DNA from: Rutidosis leptorrhynchoides
Taxonomy: Eukaryota > Streptophyta > Magnoliopsida > Asterales > Asteraceae
Assembly (NCBI RefSeq): GCF_046630445.1
Contig: NC_092333.1
Span: 710,628,001 to 710,692,000 of the forward strand
Direction: 5' to 3'
DNA length: 64,000 nucleotides
Every line of letters begins with the position of its first letter. Within the stretch, counting starts at the first letter, position 1. Positions 34,481 through 47,600 of this stretch are shown here, piece by piece. The notes beneath the pieces were generated by a model, which was given only the letters and a program-made list of their open reading frames with translations, was not told the origin of the DNA and made no database searches. The translations under genes and the position numbers were made by a program.

Positions 34481-35012
34481 TTAATTGCTGTCGGTACTCC
34501 TTGGTATCTATGGTGCGTATGATGTTGTTGTTCGTGGAACAGATTGTAAAATTGAGGCTTGGGATGTGGATGTTGTTGTTGGTGATACTGTTGGTGCCGG
34601 TAATGTTGCTGAAGCTGGTACATTTTGCACCATATTTTTCAAGGCTATAACTCGAGTGCGAAGCTCGTTGACTTATTACTCCGAGATGATTGTCGGTAGG
34701 AACGAGCGAGTGAATAAGGTTTTGAATTTGAGAAAGTATATAATCATAGCGATATATTCGGAAAATGAGGGTGAAAATGGTGTTTCTAATAGGTTCACCG
34801 GTAAATGCTTCAGATTCTTCGCCAAGGGGAAAATTTGGTTGATGGAAAAGATCACCTTCTTCTTGTTTCCATTAATTAAGTAGGCTACGAACTCATCAGA
34901 TGAATTGGAGGTGGCTGATTGATTGATTCATTCTGGTGACGTTGCTTTCGGAGCTGGAGTGGGACTCCATATCGGAATCCAAGGGACTTGAACTAGTTGT
35001 GAGTTCCATTTC
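34480..35012 (-). pseudogene. Broken homologue of the 168-aa ORF in element A
   Basis: Read on the minus strand, patches align with C's 168-aa protein: a Ser-rich start (near 35.0 kb), the coiled-coil piece VNELRTRVIALKNMV near 34.66 kb, and a Pro/Ser/Thr-rich tail ending SVPR. It carries several breaks and is a fossil. Confidence 0.55.
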
Positions 35013-35439
35013 GTACGATTGAATAAAGGATTTTTCGATATGAACTAATTTTCGGATATCAGATGATATTCTAATTACATAGAATACCTATACATAGTAC
35101 AGAAGATCCCATAGATTACGAAGGGAATTAAGGAAACGTGTCAGATAAAGTTTACAGTAACAGATACGCTAAGATATGAATTAGCAGATACACTAAGATA
35201 TGAGTTTTTGTCTATACACTATTCATGCAATCAATGCAGTAAGATGTGTCTAGACTAAGAATGATAAGCAGGTAATTTTTGACAAAAAATGATAAGCAAA
35301 ACTTTTGACATGCAGACCAGGTTCAAGTCCAGACTTAATATATCCTAACAACTACTAGGTCGAAGTCCAGACTCACTAATGCATCCTAACGACTATCAGT
35401 TAGACACACTAATGCAAGACCTGGTTCGCTAATACCACC

Positions 35440-35451
35440 GCTCTGATACCA
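35440..35451 (-). other. Primer binding site of element A
   Basis: Minus strand TGGTATCAGAGC, two bases inside the right LTR edge. Confidence 0.9.
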
Positions 35452-36708
35452 CATGTCATACCCCGTCCTAATCCGTCCGGACGAAGTCACCAACATCTGG
35501 TTCCATTGCGATGATCGACTCCAAATAATGTCTTTACAATGAGCAAATGCACAGCGGAAGATTTCTTTCATACCTGAGAATATACATGCTTTCAAGTGTC
35601 AACCAAAAGGTTGGTGAGTTCATTAGTTTAACATAAATAATCATTTCCATCATTTTAATAGACCACAAGATTTTCATTTCTCATAAATATACGTCCCATG
35701 CATAGAGACAAAAATATCATTCATATGGATTGAACACCTGGTAATCGACATTCACAATATGTATATAAGAATATCCCCATCATTCCGGGATCCTTCTTCG
35801 GACATGATATAAATTTCAAAGTACTAAAGCATCCGGTACTTTGGATGGGGCTTGTTGGGCCCGATAGATCTATCTTTAGAGTTCGCGTCAATTAGGGTGT
35901 CTGTTCCCTAATTCTTAGATTACCAGACTTAATAAAAAGGGGCATATTCGATTTCGATAATTCAACCATATAATGTAGTTTCGATTACTTGTGTCTATTT
36001 CGTAAAACATTTATAAAAATTGCGCATGTATTCTCAGTCCAAAAATATAAAGGGTAAAAAGGCAAATGAAACTCACCTAATGTATTTTATAGTAAAAATA
36101 CATATGACTATATTGAACAATGCAGGATTGGCCTCGGATTCACGAACCTATATCATTTATATATTTATTAATATTCGTAGTTGCAATTGAACACACACAT
36201 ATATATATAAAGGTATTAGTTATATCATTTTTATGTTATTATTATATATGTTTTATATGTTTATTTTGTATATAACAATATTAAATTTTGTTATGTTATA
36301 TGTGTTAAATATATATATTTATGCACGTATTTCATTTGTTTATCGAAACTGTAGTTCTAATTATACTAAGTTATCATTAGTAAAGATAATGATAATAACA
36401 TTAATAATATACTTATGTTAATGATAATTCTATTAGTGATATTAACAATGATATTAATAATAATACTTGTAAAAAATATTAATTTTTCTGTTTATAATAG
36501 TTATGATCTAAATGATTTATTAAATAATAATAATATTCTTGATAATGATAATACTGATTATAATGATGATATTGTAAAAAAAATGATACTTTTATTTAAT
36601 AATAATGATAATATAACAATAGTTACAAAAGTGATACTAATACTAATATTAATGAAATTAATGATAACTTATATTAGTCTCATAATAATAATATTAATAA
36701 TCCTATAC

Positions 36709-36811
<103 letters not shown>

Positions 36812-37131
36812 AACTATTAGTGATACTAAATATAATATTCATACCTATATTTATAATCATAATGAATGAAAATTTTATCATAATACATATATTAGTAACA
36901 ATAGCTATAATACATAAATGATAAACTTTAACCATAATCAACATATTAGTAATACTTATAGCAATAATGATAATAATAATGATTATGATATTTATAATTA
37001 TGATTATGATAATATTAATAATAATGATAAATATAATACTAACACTAGTAATAATTATAATATTTATAGATATAAAGGTGATAATAATTACAATCATGAT
37101 ATTAATAATAATAGTAATAATAACAACTATC

Positions 37132-37264
<133 letters not shown>

Positions 37265-37380
37265 GGTATACCCTTTTAAAGCCTTTTCCAAAAAGAATAA
37301 CCCTGAACCAGGCTCGAACCCCCGACCTCTCGCATACCCGAACCACTCCATAACCATTGGGCTGCTGCCCATTTTTCTGT
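37265..37380 (-). repeat. tRNA-like, SINE-like cassette inside A right LTR
   Basis: Copy of the cassette at 9783-9900, with A box CAGCCCAATGG and B box GGTTCGAGCCT both intact. Confidence 0.6.
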
Positions 37381-38552
37381 TTTACACTACTCTGAAATTC
37401 TTGTAACCCGTAATACGAGCCTCCTATCTCCTTCTTCCTCCTCCATTTCAATTTCCATTTGAATCACAATTCAATTCCTAATCTTTACTAATTAATTGAT
37501 GTAACACATAAACGATGTATAATTGTGATATCAATTAACAAAAAAAATATAAAAAGAAAGCAACAGCAGCCTCGTCGCTGATTTGTAAAAAAAAAAATTT
37601 GATTTCGAAAATTACACATATTTGGACAATTGTTGTAACATGAAACACGTTCTAAATCATCTATAGAAACTATTGAAATCATTTATTGATCCAGAAAAAT
37701 TTAACACGAACTCGAATTTTACCAAAATTGATTCGTTTGACTTTTTGTTCACAAACTTTGACTCGGAAATTATAGCTCGATACAATGAATTGATACATGA
37801 GATTTTGCAGAAAGTTTACCCAATTGATTCCTAACAAAACGGCTTTATTACTTTTTGAAATTGAATCCTAACTCGAAGAATTGATCAAATGGTTCAAACA
37901 CAGGGGAGTCGATGTGTTTTTCCTAATGGGTTTTCTGTTTTGATAATTCAATTGCAGTAAGGATTGTCAATATATAAAGTGTATTCGATTAATTGCAGCT
38001 GTTAACATAGTACACTCGATTTGTTTGTATTTATGATCGATTTGGACGTGTAACGACATACAAAGATTAGTTTAATCAGTAAAGAAAAAAATAAAAATAA
38101 AATAAATAGATGATGTTGATCAGTAAATAAAAGACGTGTATTATTTGTTGTTTTATGAAGTGTAATGGACAAATAATTCAATCAGTAGAAACTTTAGACA
38201 AAGTGAAAGGGATTGAGATGGATTTCGTACAATTTAAAAGTTTTAAAGTCAAATAAATATATTGTGGTGATATAACAGAATCTATTCCTATATAATTGCT
38301 ATTAATAAATAAATAAATATATAAATAATAATTTTAACACTAATAATAATCATATAAATAATACTAATAAAATTAATAATAATGATAATAATATTATTAA
38401 TTCTAATAGTAGTAAATATATTAATGATACTAATAATCATAAAAATGATAATTTTAATAGGTTTAGTAATCATAATAAAAATGATAACATTAATATTATT
38501 AATAATGCTAATAATATTACTACTTATAATAATGATAATATTATTAGTGATG

Positions 38553-38670
<118 letters not shown>

Positions 38671-39201
38671 AAAAAAAAATAATAATATTAATACTACAAA
38701 TACCAATGTTATATTAACACTAATAATAATAATGAAAGAAATGGTCAGAATATTAATATAACATTTTTACTTTAACTTGTAATTATAATATATTAACTTT
38801 ACATTTCATTAGTTATGTAATACTTAATTTTTACATAACAACATTTATATATTTCAATGTACATATTGTATTAATTATACATAGTAATCATATATAATTA
38901 TATATAGATTCATTTTAAATTACATTTAATTATTTGCATCTTATTTTACACATTTAATTCTAAATGTTAATATTATATTTTGTAATTTCAATTTATTATA
39001 TACACTTACGTTTATATATATATATATACATATTTACTTACAAACAATTGTTCGTGAATCGTTGGAAATAGTCGAAAGGCAAATGGTTTCATGTAAACAG
39101 TTCACAAATTTTGAGACTCCACATTACAGACTTTGCTTATCGTATCGAAATCAAATAAGATTTAAGTTTAAATTTTGATTGGAAATTCCCGGGTCATCAC
39201 A

Positions 39202-40295
39202 CCTGAGACTTGTATACACTGGGTCGTGGATTGATTCGAGATAATATATATTGATTTATTTCAGTACATCTAACTGTGGACAACTAGTTGTAGGTTACTA
39301 ACGAGGACTGCTTTAAATCATAAAAACGTAATAAAAAAATGTTATGCATATATTTAAATCATACTTTGATATATATGTACATATTTGTTATAGGTTCGTG
39401 AATCGACCAGTGGCCAAGTCTTATTTCCAACGAAGGAAAAATCTGTGAAAGTGAGTTATAGTCCCACTTTTAAAATCTAATATTTTTTGGATGAGAATAC
39501 ATGCAGCTTTATAAATGTTTTACAAAATAGACACAAGTATGCGAAACTACATTCTATGGTTGGATTATTAAACCGAATATTGCCCCTTCAAGTCTGGTAG
39601 CCTAAGAATTAGGGAAATGACCCCTAATTGACGCGAATCCTAAAGATAGATCTATGGGCCTAACAAACCCCATTCTGGAATTTGAAATGCTTTAATACTT
39701 CGATTTATATGGTGATTGCGATTGCCAATTTATGACATACTTGCGAGTATGCGGGGAATATTCTATATGCATTATGTTAATGTCGGTTACCAGGTGTTCA
39801 TCATAGAATGATTTTTATACACTTGCGAGTGTAAGATTATTGAATAAATGAAATCTTGTGGTCTATTATATTAATTTGATAATATATAGGTTAAACCTAT
39901 AACTCACCAACATTTTTTGTTGACGTTTTAAGCATGTTTATTCTCAGGTGATTATTAAGAGCTTCCGCTGTTGCATACTAAAATAAGGACAAGATTTGGA
40001 GTCCATGATTGTATGATATTGTGTAAAAACTGCATTCAAGAGACTTATTTCGATGTAATATATTTTTATTGTAGACCATTATGTAATGGTCGTGTGTAAA
40101 CGGTATATTTTAGATTATCATTATTTGATAATCTGCGTAATGTTTTTTTTTTAAAACCTTTATCGATAAAATAAAGGTTATGGTTGTTTTAAAAATGAAT
40201 GCAGTCTTTGAAAAACGTCTCATATAGAGGTCAAAACCTCGCGACGAAATCAATTAATATGGAACGTTTATAATCAATATGAACGGGACATTTCA
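39202..40295 (+). repeat. LTR of Ty3 element D, right piece
   Basis: Begins with the second CCTGA copy of element A and ends ACGGGACATTTCA. It contains the LTR hairpin CAACA-T5-TGTTG (39908-39922) followed by AAGCATGTTTATTCTCAGGT, shared with A, C and F. No primer binding site follows 40295, so this is a 3' LTR or solo LTR on the plus strand rather than a 5' LTR. Confidence 0.65.
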
Positions 40296-40493
40296 GAGAG
40301 ATCAGAATCACTCTCCACAAAATCATGATCACGGTTGAACTCTAGTTCAGCAATTCTTCGATTCAACCGATCAATTTCAGCATCCCTTGGATCAACTTCG
40401 CTGCCTCGCTCGGCGTTTCTGCGAAGTGGTACTCGATGGTAACCTCCACGATGCATTCTTTCGGTTGCAACCTGCGCTCTTGATACCAAATAA
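40296..40493 (-). mobile_element. Fragment of another LTR element: PBS-like site and gag start
   Basis: On the minus strand a TTGGTATCAAGAGC site (40476-40489) resembles an initiator tRNA-Met PBS. An open frame with ERMHRGGYHRVPLRRN and a charged helix EIDRLNRRIAELEF, similar in style to Ty3 gag N-termini, runs from it up to the D LTR, which cuts it. LTR sequence of this element may continue right from TGTCCCTGC at 40494. It is a short fossil. Confidence 0.4.
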
Positions 40494-41235
40494 TGTCCCT
40501 GCTAGGGGATGAAGAGTACCAGATGCACAAGATAGAACCCTAACGTGATAACTTCACGTGAAATTCCTTTTTTTCAATATTCAAAAACGTAAAACTGAAT
40601 AATAATAAACCAGATCCTAAACTTAAATACTGGAAATAAAATATTTTAAATATGGAAACACACCAAGCATAATTAAAACCAAAGTCTTCTGCTTTTTCTC
40701 CAAGTCACGATTCCAGCAGCTATCCTTGGCCCATTCGAATCCCTGTCAATCCATAATGATCCATGTAATCCGACATGCCCAACTTAGGATCCACAGATTG
40801 ATTATTAGCCAAACATGCATCATGATGAATTGGGTTTTGAAAGTTTCTTGTTTTTATTTAATTCCCACTTCCTTTTTCCCGTTGGAAAACACAAAGATTA
40901 CAGATCATGCTATGTTGTTCATTGTTGGGTTTGAGAGATTAAAAAAGTGAACAAAAATTGATTGGTGCCACCATTTAGTACAAGTGTTGCTGCATTTTGT
41001 ACAACTTCAAAGTTATCATGATTTGGTTTGTTAATGACAAATCTGCTTTTCTTTTAAAGAAATTTATGACAAATCTGCTTTTCGTTTACGAATATGTTGA
41101 GATCTTTGGGACAGTTATATTAATTTGGAATTTATGTTTTCATTTAGATGATTTTGGTTGGAGTTTGTAAACGTTTTGAAGGTCCACACGAATTATTTAG
41201 TTTCCAGGTAGGTAGATTATTGCCTTTCAAAAAAA
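40494..41235. other. Unassigned AT-rich stretch
   Basis: Possibly LTR sequence of the fragment to its left. Ends at an A-run near 41230-41249. No ORF with recognisable content on either strand. Confidence 0.3.
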
Positions 41236-41805
41236 AAAAAAAAAAAAATGAAATTGTAATAGGTAATTGACTATTACACCCTCACATGATATGCACATGC
41301 ATCAACTTAACGGTCAAAATTAACGGTCAAGTGACTGAGGGACATCAATTGAAAAATATTAATAAATCAAAGGACTACTGATGAAAAATTAAAAGTTTAA
41401 GGACTACGCATGAAAATAGTGGTAAACCACAGGGACGACCGGCGTAATTTTGTCTTTATAACTTTGATGACTTTTAGGTGTATAATGTTGTGCAGCTTTG
41501 TGGTTTCCGTTATCGATTGTTGATTTCTCTCTGTACTCTGTTTTTAAGAGTTAGGGCTTCTACCGCATCCACAATTTTGTACAAAATTAGTGCAACATTA
41601 GTGCACAATTAGTGTATATTAATAACCTTCTGATATTTAAAATAAACATGAGTATTACTTTTAATAATGAACTGAGACAATGCATTACCTAATATGTGGT
41701 TTGGGATTCAAAAATTTTAAATTAGTTTTGTGTGATTTATAAGATTAAGGTCACTCATGATTCAATTTTGATTTTGTTGCCTGATCTCACACTCTCCTTA
41801 TTTAT
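41236..41805. other. Unassigned repeat-like stretch left of the Helitron
   Basis: Contains phrases such as AGGGACATCAATTG, AAGGACTACTGATG and CCACAGGGACGACC, which I associate with dispersed plant repeats, but no termini could be fixed. No gene seen. Confidence 0.3.
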
Positions 41806-41989
41806 CCTTATATACTAAAACAATATCCTTATATACTAAATACTAAATACTAAAAAAACAATACTAACACAAGTGGATATTTTGGTCGTTTAACTTCCCT
41901 AAAACGACAGTTAGCCCTCCCCACTTTTTTTATACCCTACTTAATCACACCACACCCTTCTTCCAGCCTCCTCAACTCCACACCTTCCT

Positions 41990-42152
41990 GAAACCTTCAT
42001 CGCCACTTCTACCCGCCAGCGCCACCACCGCCAGCGCAGCCCCACCACCGCCAACGCAGCCCCACCACCACTAACAACGTCGCTGCCACAAACCCCACCC
42101 CTCGACATCGCACCAGACACCACCCAATCGTTTCCTCTGAAAGCTGTGACGG
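41990..42152 (+). other. Possible captured exon in the Helitron
   Basis: A GC-rich island in an AT-rich element. A roughly 21-bp unit (CCACCACCGCCAACGCAGCC type) is repeated about three times, and the plus frame is Pro/Thr/Ala-rich. The island ends GCTGTGACG then GTAAGAATGG, a good plant splice donor, with T-rich sequence after it. That pattern fits a 5' exon captured from a gene. The gene is not recognised. Confidence 0.3.
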
Positions 42153-43531
42153 TAAGAATGGACAAGAACACGAGTATGTGAACAATCAATTATGGACTGC
42201 ATAATCTCTTTATCCGGTGCCCTTTTCTCTATCAGGTTAGTATTATAATTTTTTTTCTCAATCAGATCAGTTAGGGCTTTACTTATATTTTGGGGTATTG
42301 CGTGTAACATCGCTTTTCAATTTCTGATAATTGGTTAGGGCTTAAGTTATAAGCAAATAATATGTTGTTACTTTGTAATGATCAGGTGTTTTAATTTGTG
42401 TATTTTAATAGGTAGATAGAATAAGTTCGATGTAAGTGTGATGATAAGCAAATAATCAAAGTACAAATAACACAACATATTAGTGCTAATCAAGTGTCAC
42501 AGCATATGTATCATGAAGAGTGAAAGTGATTGATCTTGCTATGTTATAATTGGTTCTGACCCGTTTATATGTGATTGTGTTGATTTGGGTTACATTGTCT
42601 CTGAAGGTCATTAGTAGATTTTTTATAAGAAAAGTTATAGTTTTTGAACCTGGAATGTGTGTTGGCCTTTTTGATTTTTCGTTTTCGTAACTCATGTTTA
42701 TTTACTTGGAAAGTTATATATATCTTAGCTACTTACGGCTCCAAATAAGCATGAATGTGGTTCATGAAAAGAGGGTTAAAAAGATAGGCTATGATGAGAA
42801 TATGTGGGAGTTGGGTCGAGCAATGTGATAAAAAATGAGTTCGCATCTTGGCGTGGCAATCTACGAATTGCAGCCGTGGCGACCTATGTTTTCTTGCTCG
42901 ATTTGATACACATATCTGAGCCTTTTTTCTCCTTTTAATTGTTTTCAAAGTTTTAGTCACATTTTCTATCCTTTTTCTATATTTTTTTTTGTACAAAGGA
43001 CAAACTGAGAGATATAGGGTTCTGGGCGCAAATCAGTTTTCTAATAGTATATCCTGGTGTATACGGTAACTCCCGCTAGAGAATAGATTGTTGATCTTCC
43101 ATACGCCACTCCTGATATGGGTTATTTATCATTTTGTTTTTGTGGCATAAGTTTAAACGTTGTATCAATCTACATTAACACAATATATACTAACACAAGC
43201 TTGAGATGTTGTTTTGCTTCTCAATTTCCAGTTATCTACTATTGCTTTTTAATCAAATTGTTTTAGTTTATGTTGAGCTGCAAGTTTAGTATCATGTTTA
43301 AAATTCTTTATTAGTCATTTTTTTTTATTATTTTGAATATACAGTATACACAATGATCAAGCAGAAAGGGAGTGATATTCTAATCTCTATATGCATTTGC
43401 CTTCTTCTGGTACGCTTATGGTATTCCATCGTTTCTTGCCTTTTTTTGCTGCCCTTTAATTTTACATTATTTGTAACTTGACTTTCGACTTACACTTTCG
43501 TAAGCTCTGATTTCGTTAGAGGTTTCGTTAG

Positions 43532-43537
<6 letters not shown>

Positions 43538-43580
<43 letters not shown>
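43538..43580. repeat. Poly-T tract
   Basis: About 43 consecutive T inside the Helitron. Confidence 0.95.
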
Positions 43581-43582
<2 letters not shown>

Positions 43583-43938
43583 TATTTTTCTTTTGTTTTT
43601 AGTATTTGGTACTTTTTTGGTGTTCATATGGTTCATGATGTTGTTTTATTAGGTTGATTTATTGCATTTGGTTTATATTCTTATTCGCAATGAGGTAGTT
43701 TTTGTTTCCGTTTACTTTGTTATTCTATCTATTGTTTTCTTATATCTTATTTGAACTACATTATTACATGTTTGGCTTCTTAATTTAGTAACCTTCATAC
43801 TTCTGTTTGTGGATTGTTTGATTATGATTGCATGTTTGATTTTGGTGGTTAACGTATTCTGTTATGCAAAGCTATTTTTGTTTATTGTGATTTCGTAAAG
43901 AAAGAAACAGAGAGTAACTGTAGTCATACCAGGCCTGG

Positions 43939-44157
43939 TGAATCTTCCGATGTTTATGGTGTGGGCATGTGTTTCCGAGTGTGCCTTCGTGGCAACAGAC
44001 GGGTGCAGAGTTGTTGGGTTGTAGTGATCGTTTGTGCGATTTGCCGATGCGTCTGGTGTCTGCAAGTCTTAATTGTATTAGTGTTGATGATAATGTACAA
44101 TTTGATGGTACCGGTTCATCTAACTGCATACATTCGTTGGGTATATCTGCATGATCC
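43939..44157 (+). other. Open stretch in the Helitron, unrecognised
   Basis: About 72 codons open in the frame that includes VPSWQQTGAELLGCSDRLCD and ends IHSLGISA. Its composition looks more like coding sequence than its surroundings. I do not recognise it; it could be another captured fragment or chance. Confidence 0.2.
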
Positions 44158-45783
44158 ACTCGGAATGTTGATTCCTTAATAACTTATAATGTTGTCATGT
44201 TTTTGTTTAATTTTTTGGCATTTTTATTTTTATCTTTGATGCTTCATATATTGATGTTTCCCATGTACTGCTGATCGGATATCACTGTGCAGCGATCTAT
44301 TATACATTGATGGTATGTTTTCTTTCTTTATTATTCTTTTCAGTAGCTCTTATTTGTCTGACTTTGTGGTATTTATGGTTTTCTTTTTTCTGCATTATTA
44401 ATGTATCATTACAGGTGTGACTACTTTTTATAGATATTTGGGGGATTGTGATACCAAAAATGAAAAAGTCACCATGTCTGCACACCCACGCGAAATCCGC
44501 TCTATCCAGAACGTAGTGATCTTTTGTACGACTACTTATTTGTAGCAATATGCATCTCCTTCAACGCATGTAACCCTTTAGTTTAGGATATCATCTTACA
44601 AAGAACAGTATGATGTATCTCTACTATACGACACAACATTTAGTAGTAACGTCTAACGACAACGCACACAACAAAGCAAAGCGTGTCAAACATTATATCT
44701 GAGCTACTTACGATTCCAAATAAGATGAAGACGGAGAGAAGACGGAAGAAGACTGTTGTTACCGATTGTTCTCTTAATATTAATATTGGTGTTAGTAGTG
44801 TTCGTTTCGTGCCATGGCGTAACTCGCGAAGGGCGACTGTCAGATAGTTGTCACTGGACCTCCCTTGAAAAAAAATTCTCATACAGATTCTGAAATGTTT
44901 GGTGTCCGTGCTTTGATTGCTTCATCATCGTACAAAGCTCCAATAACGCAGGTAAGATTATAATTCTTATTTTAATTCTCTTCGATTTTGTTCTTTAGTT
45001 TTATTATTTGAAGGCTATAGATCTGCTTGAGCATGTTATTTGTGTTGATATTTGCACCTACCTTCCGCTATTTCATTCGCTTACTACTCGCGGGCATATG
45101 CTAATGTCAAACGTTCTTAATGCTCTTCACCGCATGCCTCCTCTTTACCCCGAATGTTAGAAAGTTATTGCTTTTTTATTATGTGCTCCGACGATTTCTC
45201 TGCCAATTGATACATTGTGATGTTCGATGTGGTTTGTTAGTCTTTGTAATAGTTGCATTCTTTGATATGTTGTTCTATCTTTCGTGTTTGAGTTTTAAAA
45301 CAGATGGTCAAGGTGTTGTTTAATTAGTTAGCGTGCAACACATGTATTTGAAATGTCGGGTGATAATGTTTGTTTGTATCAATCCGAATTTTGAATTTTT
45401 ATTTTTTCCGATTTATTGAGATGTTAAGCTTATCAAGTTTAAGTTTAGCATTATGTTAGTATGCGTTCATATCCGTATCTGATTTTGTTGATGACTGAAT
45501 TTGTAAGTTCATGTTCGTATGTAATTTGTATGTTAAAGTGTCCACTTTGTTATATGTGCATGTTCTTTTACGCTCAAATAATACAAATGAAATTCGTGCT
45601 CAGCTCAAGTCAACAGGACCACATGTCAATGGAGGCTTCTCCACTTGACCAACATGCCTATCTTAAGCCTAGACTATCGGATAATATAAGGAATCCAATA
45701 GTATTCGCTACGTAAAACGACCAAACGTAACCCGTCATTTCACTCAAAACACGCCGCCGCAATGCGCGGCCGGTCGTTGCTAG

Positions 45784-45945
45784 TTTTACATATACTAGAG
45801 ATTATGATGCATAAATTATTATTATGATTTAGGAGTATTGTTTTGAGTCTCATAGACAATCACTGTTACTATTATCAATTGGGAGTAGAGGAAATATTCT
45901 ACATCCAATACATCCATGATGTACTTTATATGCATATTTGATATG
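45784..45945. other. Short gap between Helitron and copia element
   Basis: 162 bp AT-rich, nothing recognised. Confidence 0.4.
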
Positions 45946-46117
45946 TGAAAGTGTTTAAGACTCAATTCTCATTCCATCAATCCATATTTATATACAAAGA
46001 TATGCCTTGGTGATCAAGACTCTAACTAACCATATATAGGTAAATACAATTCTAAACAATATATAATTCTAATAATAACCAAATATCTATATATGGAATA
46101 TATCGATGCCTAATACA
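45946..46117 (-). repeat. Copia element 3' LTR (left copy)
   Basis: TGAAAGTGTTTAAG...CCTAATACA on the plus strand. The right copy is 49951 to about 50131, with a small insertion (ATGATC) near its start. Confidence 0.85.
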
Positions 46118-46258
46118 CCCCCACAGTTTCAGTGGGAGGAGGCCGGATGCTGAGGCTGTCTCGAAAATCATCAAAAATAAGTCTTGGTAATCCCTTGGTG
46201 AAAATGTCAGCGATTTGAAATCGGGAAGGCACATGAAGAACTCGAACTTCTCCACGAG

Positions 46259-47600
46259 CTACTTTTTCACGTCAAAGTGAATATCTATCTCAATATGCTT
46301 CGTTCTTTGATGTTGAATTGGATTACCGGACAAGAAGACGGCAGAAACATTATCACAAAATACAAAGAGTACATTTCGGTAACGGACAATGTAACTCAAG
46401 TAGTAGATTACATATCCAACAAGTATCAGAAACGACATTGGCAGCTCCACGATATTCGCTTCGGCACTCGAGCTGGAAAATGTCGGTTGTCTTTTAGAAG
46501 ACCAGGAAATAAGGTTATCACCAAGATACACACAAAACCCAGATGTAGAACGCCTAGTGTCGGGACACCCTGCCCAATCGGCATCAGTATAAGCAACAAG
46601 ACGTGTATTAGACGACTTATATAAGTGCAAGCCGTAATGTAAAGTTCCCTGTAAATAGCGTAAGATGCGACGCAACGTGTGTAAATGAGGAGCACGCTGA
46701 TCATGCATGTGAAGACAAACTTGTTGAACCACATAAGAAATATCAGGCCGAGTAAAAGTGAGATACTGTAACGCCCCAGCCAAACTACGATACTTGGTAG
46801 GATCCTCAACAGGAGGGCCATCGGATCCACTAAGTTTAGCATTAGCGTTAACAGGTGTGCGAACTGGATTGCATTGAGACATCCCTGCACGTTCTATAAT
46901 ATCTTTCACATACGTAGAATGATGTAAAAAGAGTCGGTTCGAAAAACGTTGAACTGCAATGCCCAAAAAATAACGCAAACTCACGAGCTAACAAAATAAT
47001 AATCGATTTTCGAAGTGTGTCACTAGAAGCAGTGAGGATAATGCCATCCACATATAAAAGTTTATAAGCCATGTGCGAACCATTACGGTATATAAAAAGT
47101 GAATTATCGCACCTACTATGCACGAATCAAATGGTAGTAACAAAATCTGCAAACCGTTGATACCACGCTCGTGGGGCTTGCTTAAGACCATATAACGACT
47201 TCTGAAGGAGACATATGTGATTGGATATTTTGTATCACGAAATCCGAGGGGTTGCTGCATATAAACTGTCTCTTCAAGGGTGCCATGCAAAAAAGCATTC
47301 TTGACGTCGAGCTGATGAATTGACCAAGACTTTGATAAAGCAAGAGTGAGAACCGTGCGAATAGTAGCAGGTTTGACCACAGGGCTAAACGTCTCATAAC
47401 AATCAACTCCAACCTGTTGTGACCTGCCATCACCAACCAAACGAGCCTTATATCGCTCAAAAGTAACGTCAGACTTACGTTTATGCTTAAAAATCCACAT
47501 AGAACGAATAATATGCATATCACTAGTTCGTGGAACTAAAACCCATGTCTTATTATCAATTAAAGCATTATACTCGTCGGTCTTAGCTAGCTTCCAATTA
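46259..47600 (-). CDS. Copia reverse transcriptase and RNase H region (fossil)
   Basis: RT motifs: [51 protein letters not shown] and, near 47.06 kb, [13 protein letters not shown], the copia form of the catalytic YVDD-type motif. RNase [45 protein letters not shown] and HIEIDIHF. The domains are readable in order but not as one frame. Confidence 0.8.

Larger units (their letters stand above)
41806..45783 (+). mobile_element. Non-autonomous Helitron
   Basis: The 5' terminus is TCCTTATATACTAAAACAAT, a typical plant Helitron start (TC, then TATATACTAAAA). The 3' terminus is CTAG (45780-45783), preceded by a GC-rich hairpin at 45755-45770 (CCGC, bulge, GC, loop AAT, GC, GCGG). The flanking bases are A on the left and T on the right, the expected AT target. 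There is no target duplication. The 4-kb body contains no Rep/helicase or RPA frame. It is T-rich with many short ORFs, and may carry captured host sequence near 42.0-42.15 kb. Confidence 0.75.

Noticed and set aside
40726-40950. 74-aa plus-strand ORF
   Set aside because: No domain, no codon or context support; within unassigned AT-rich sequence.
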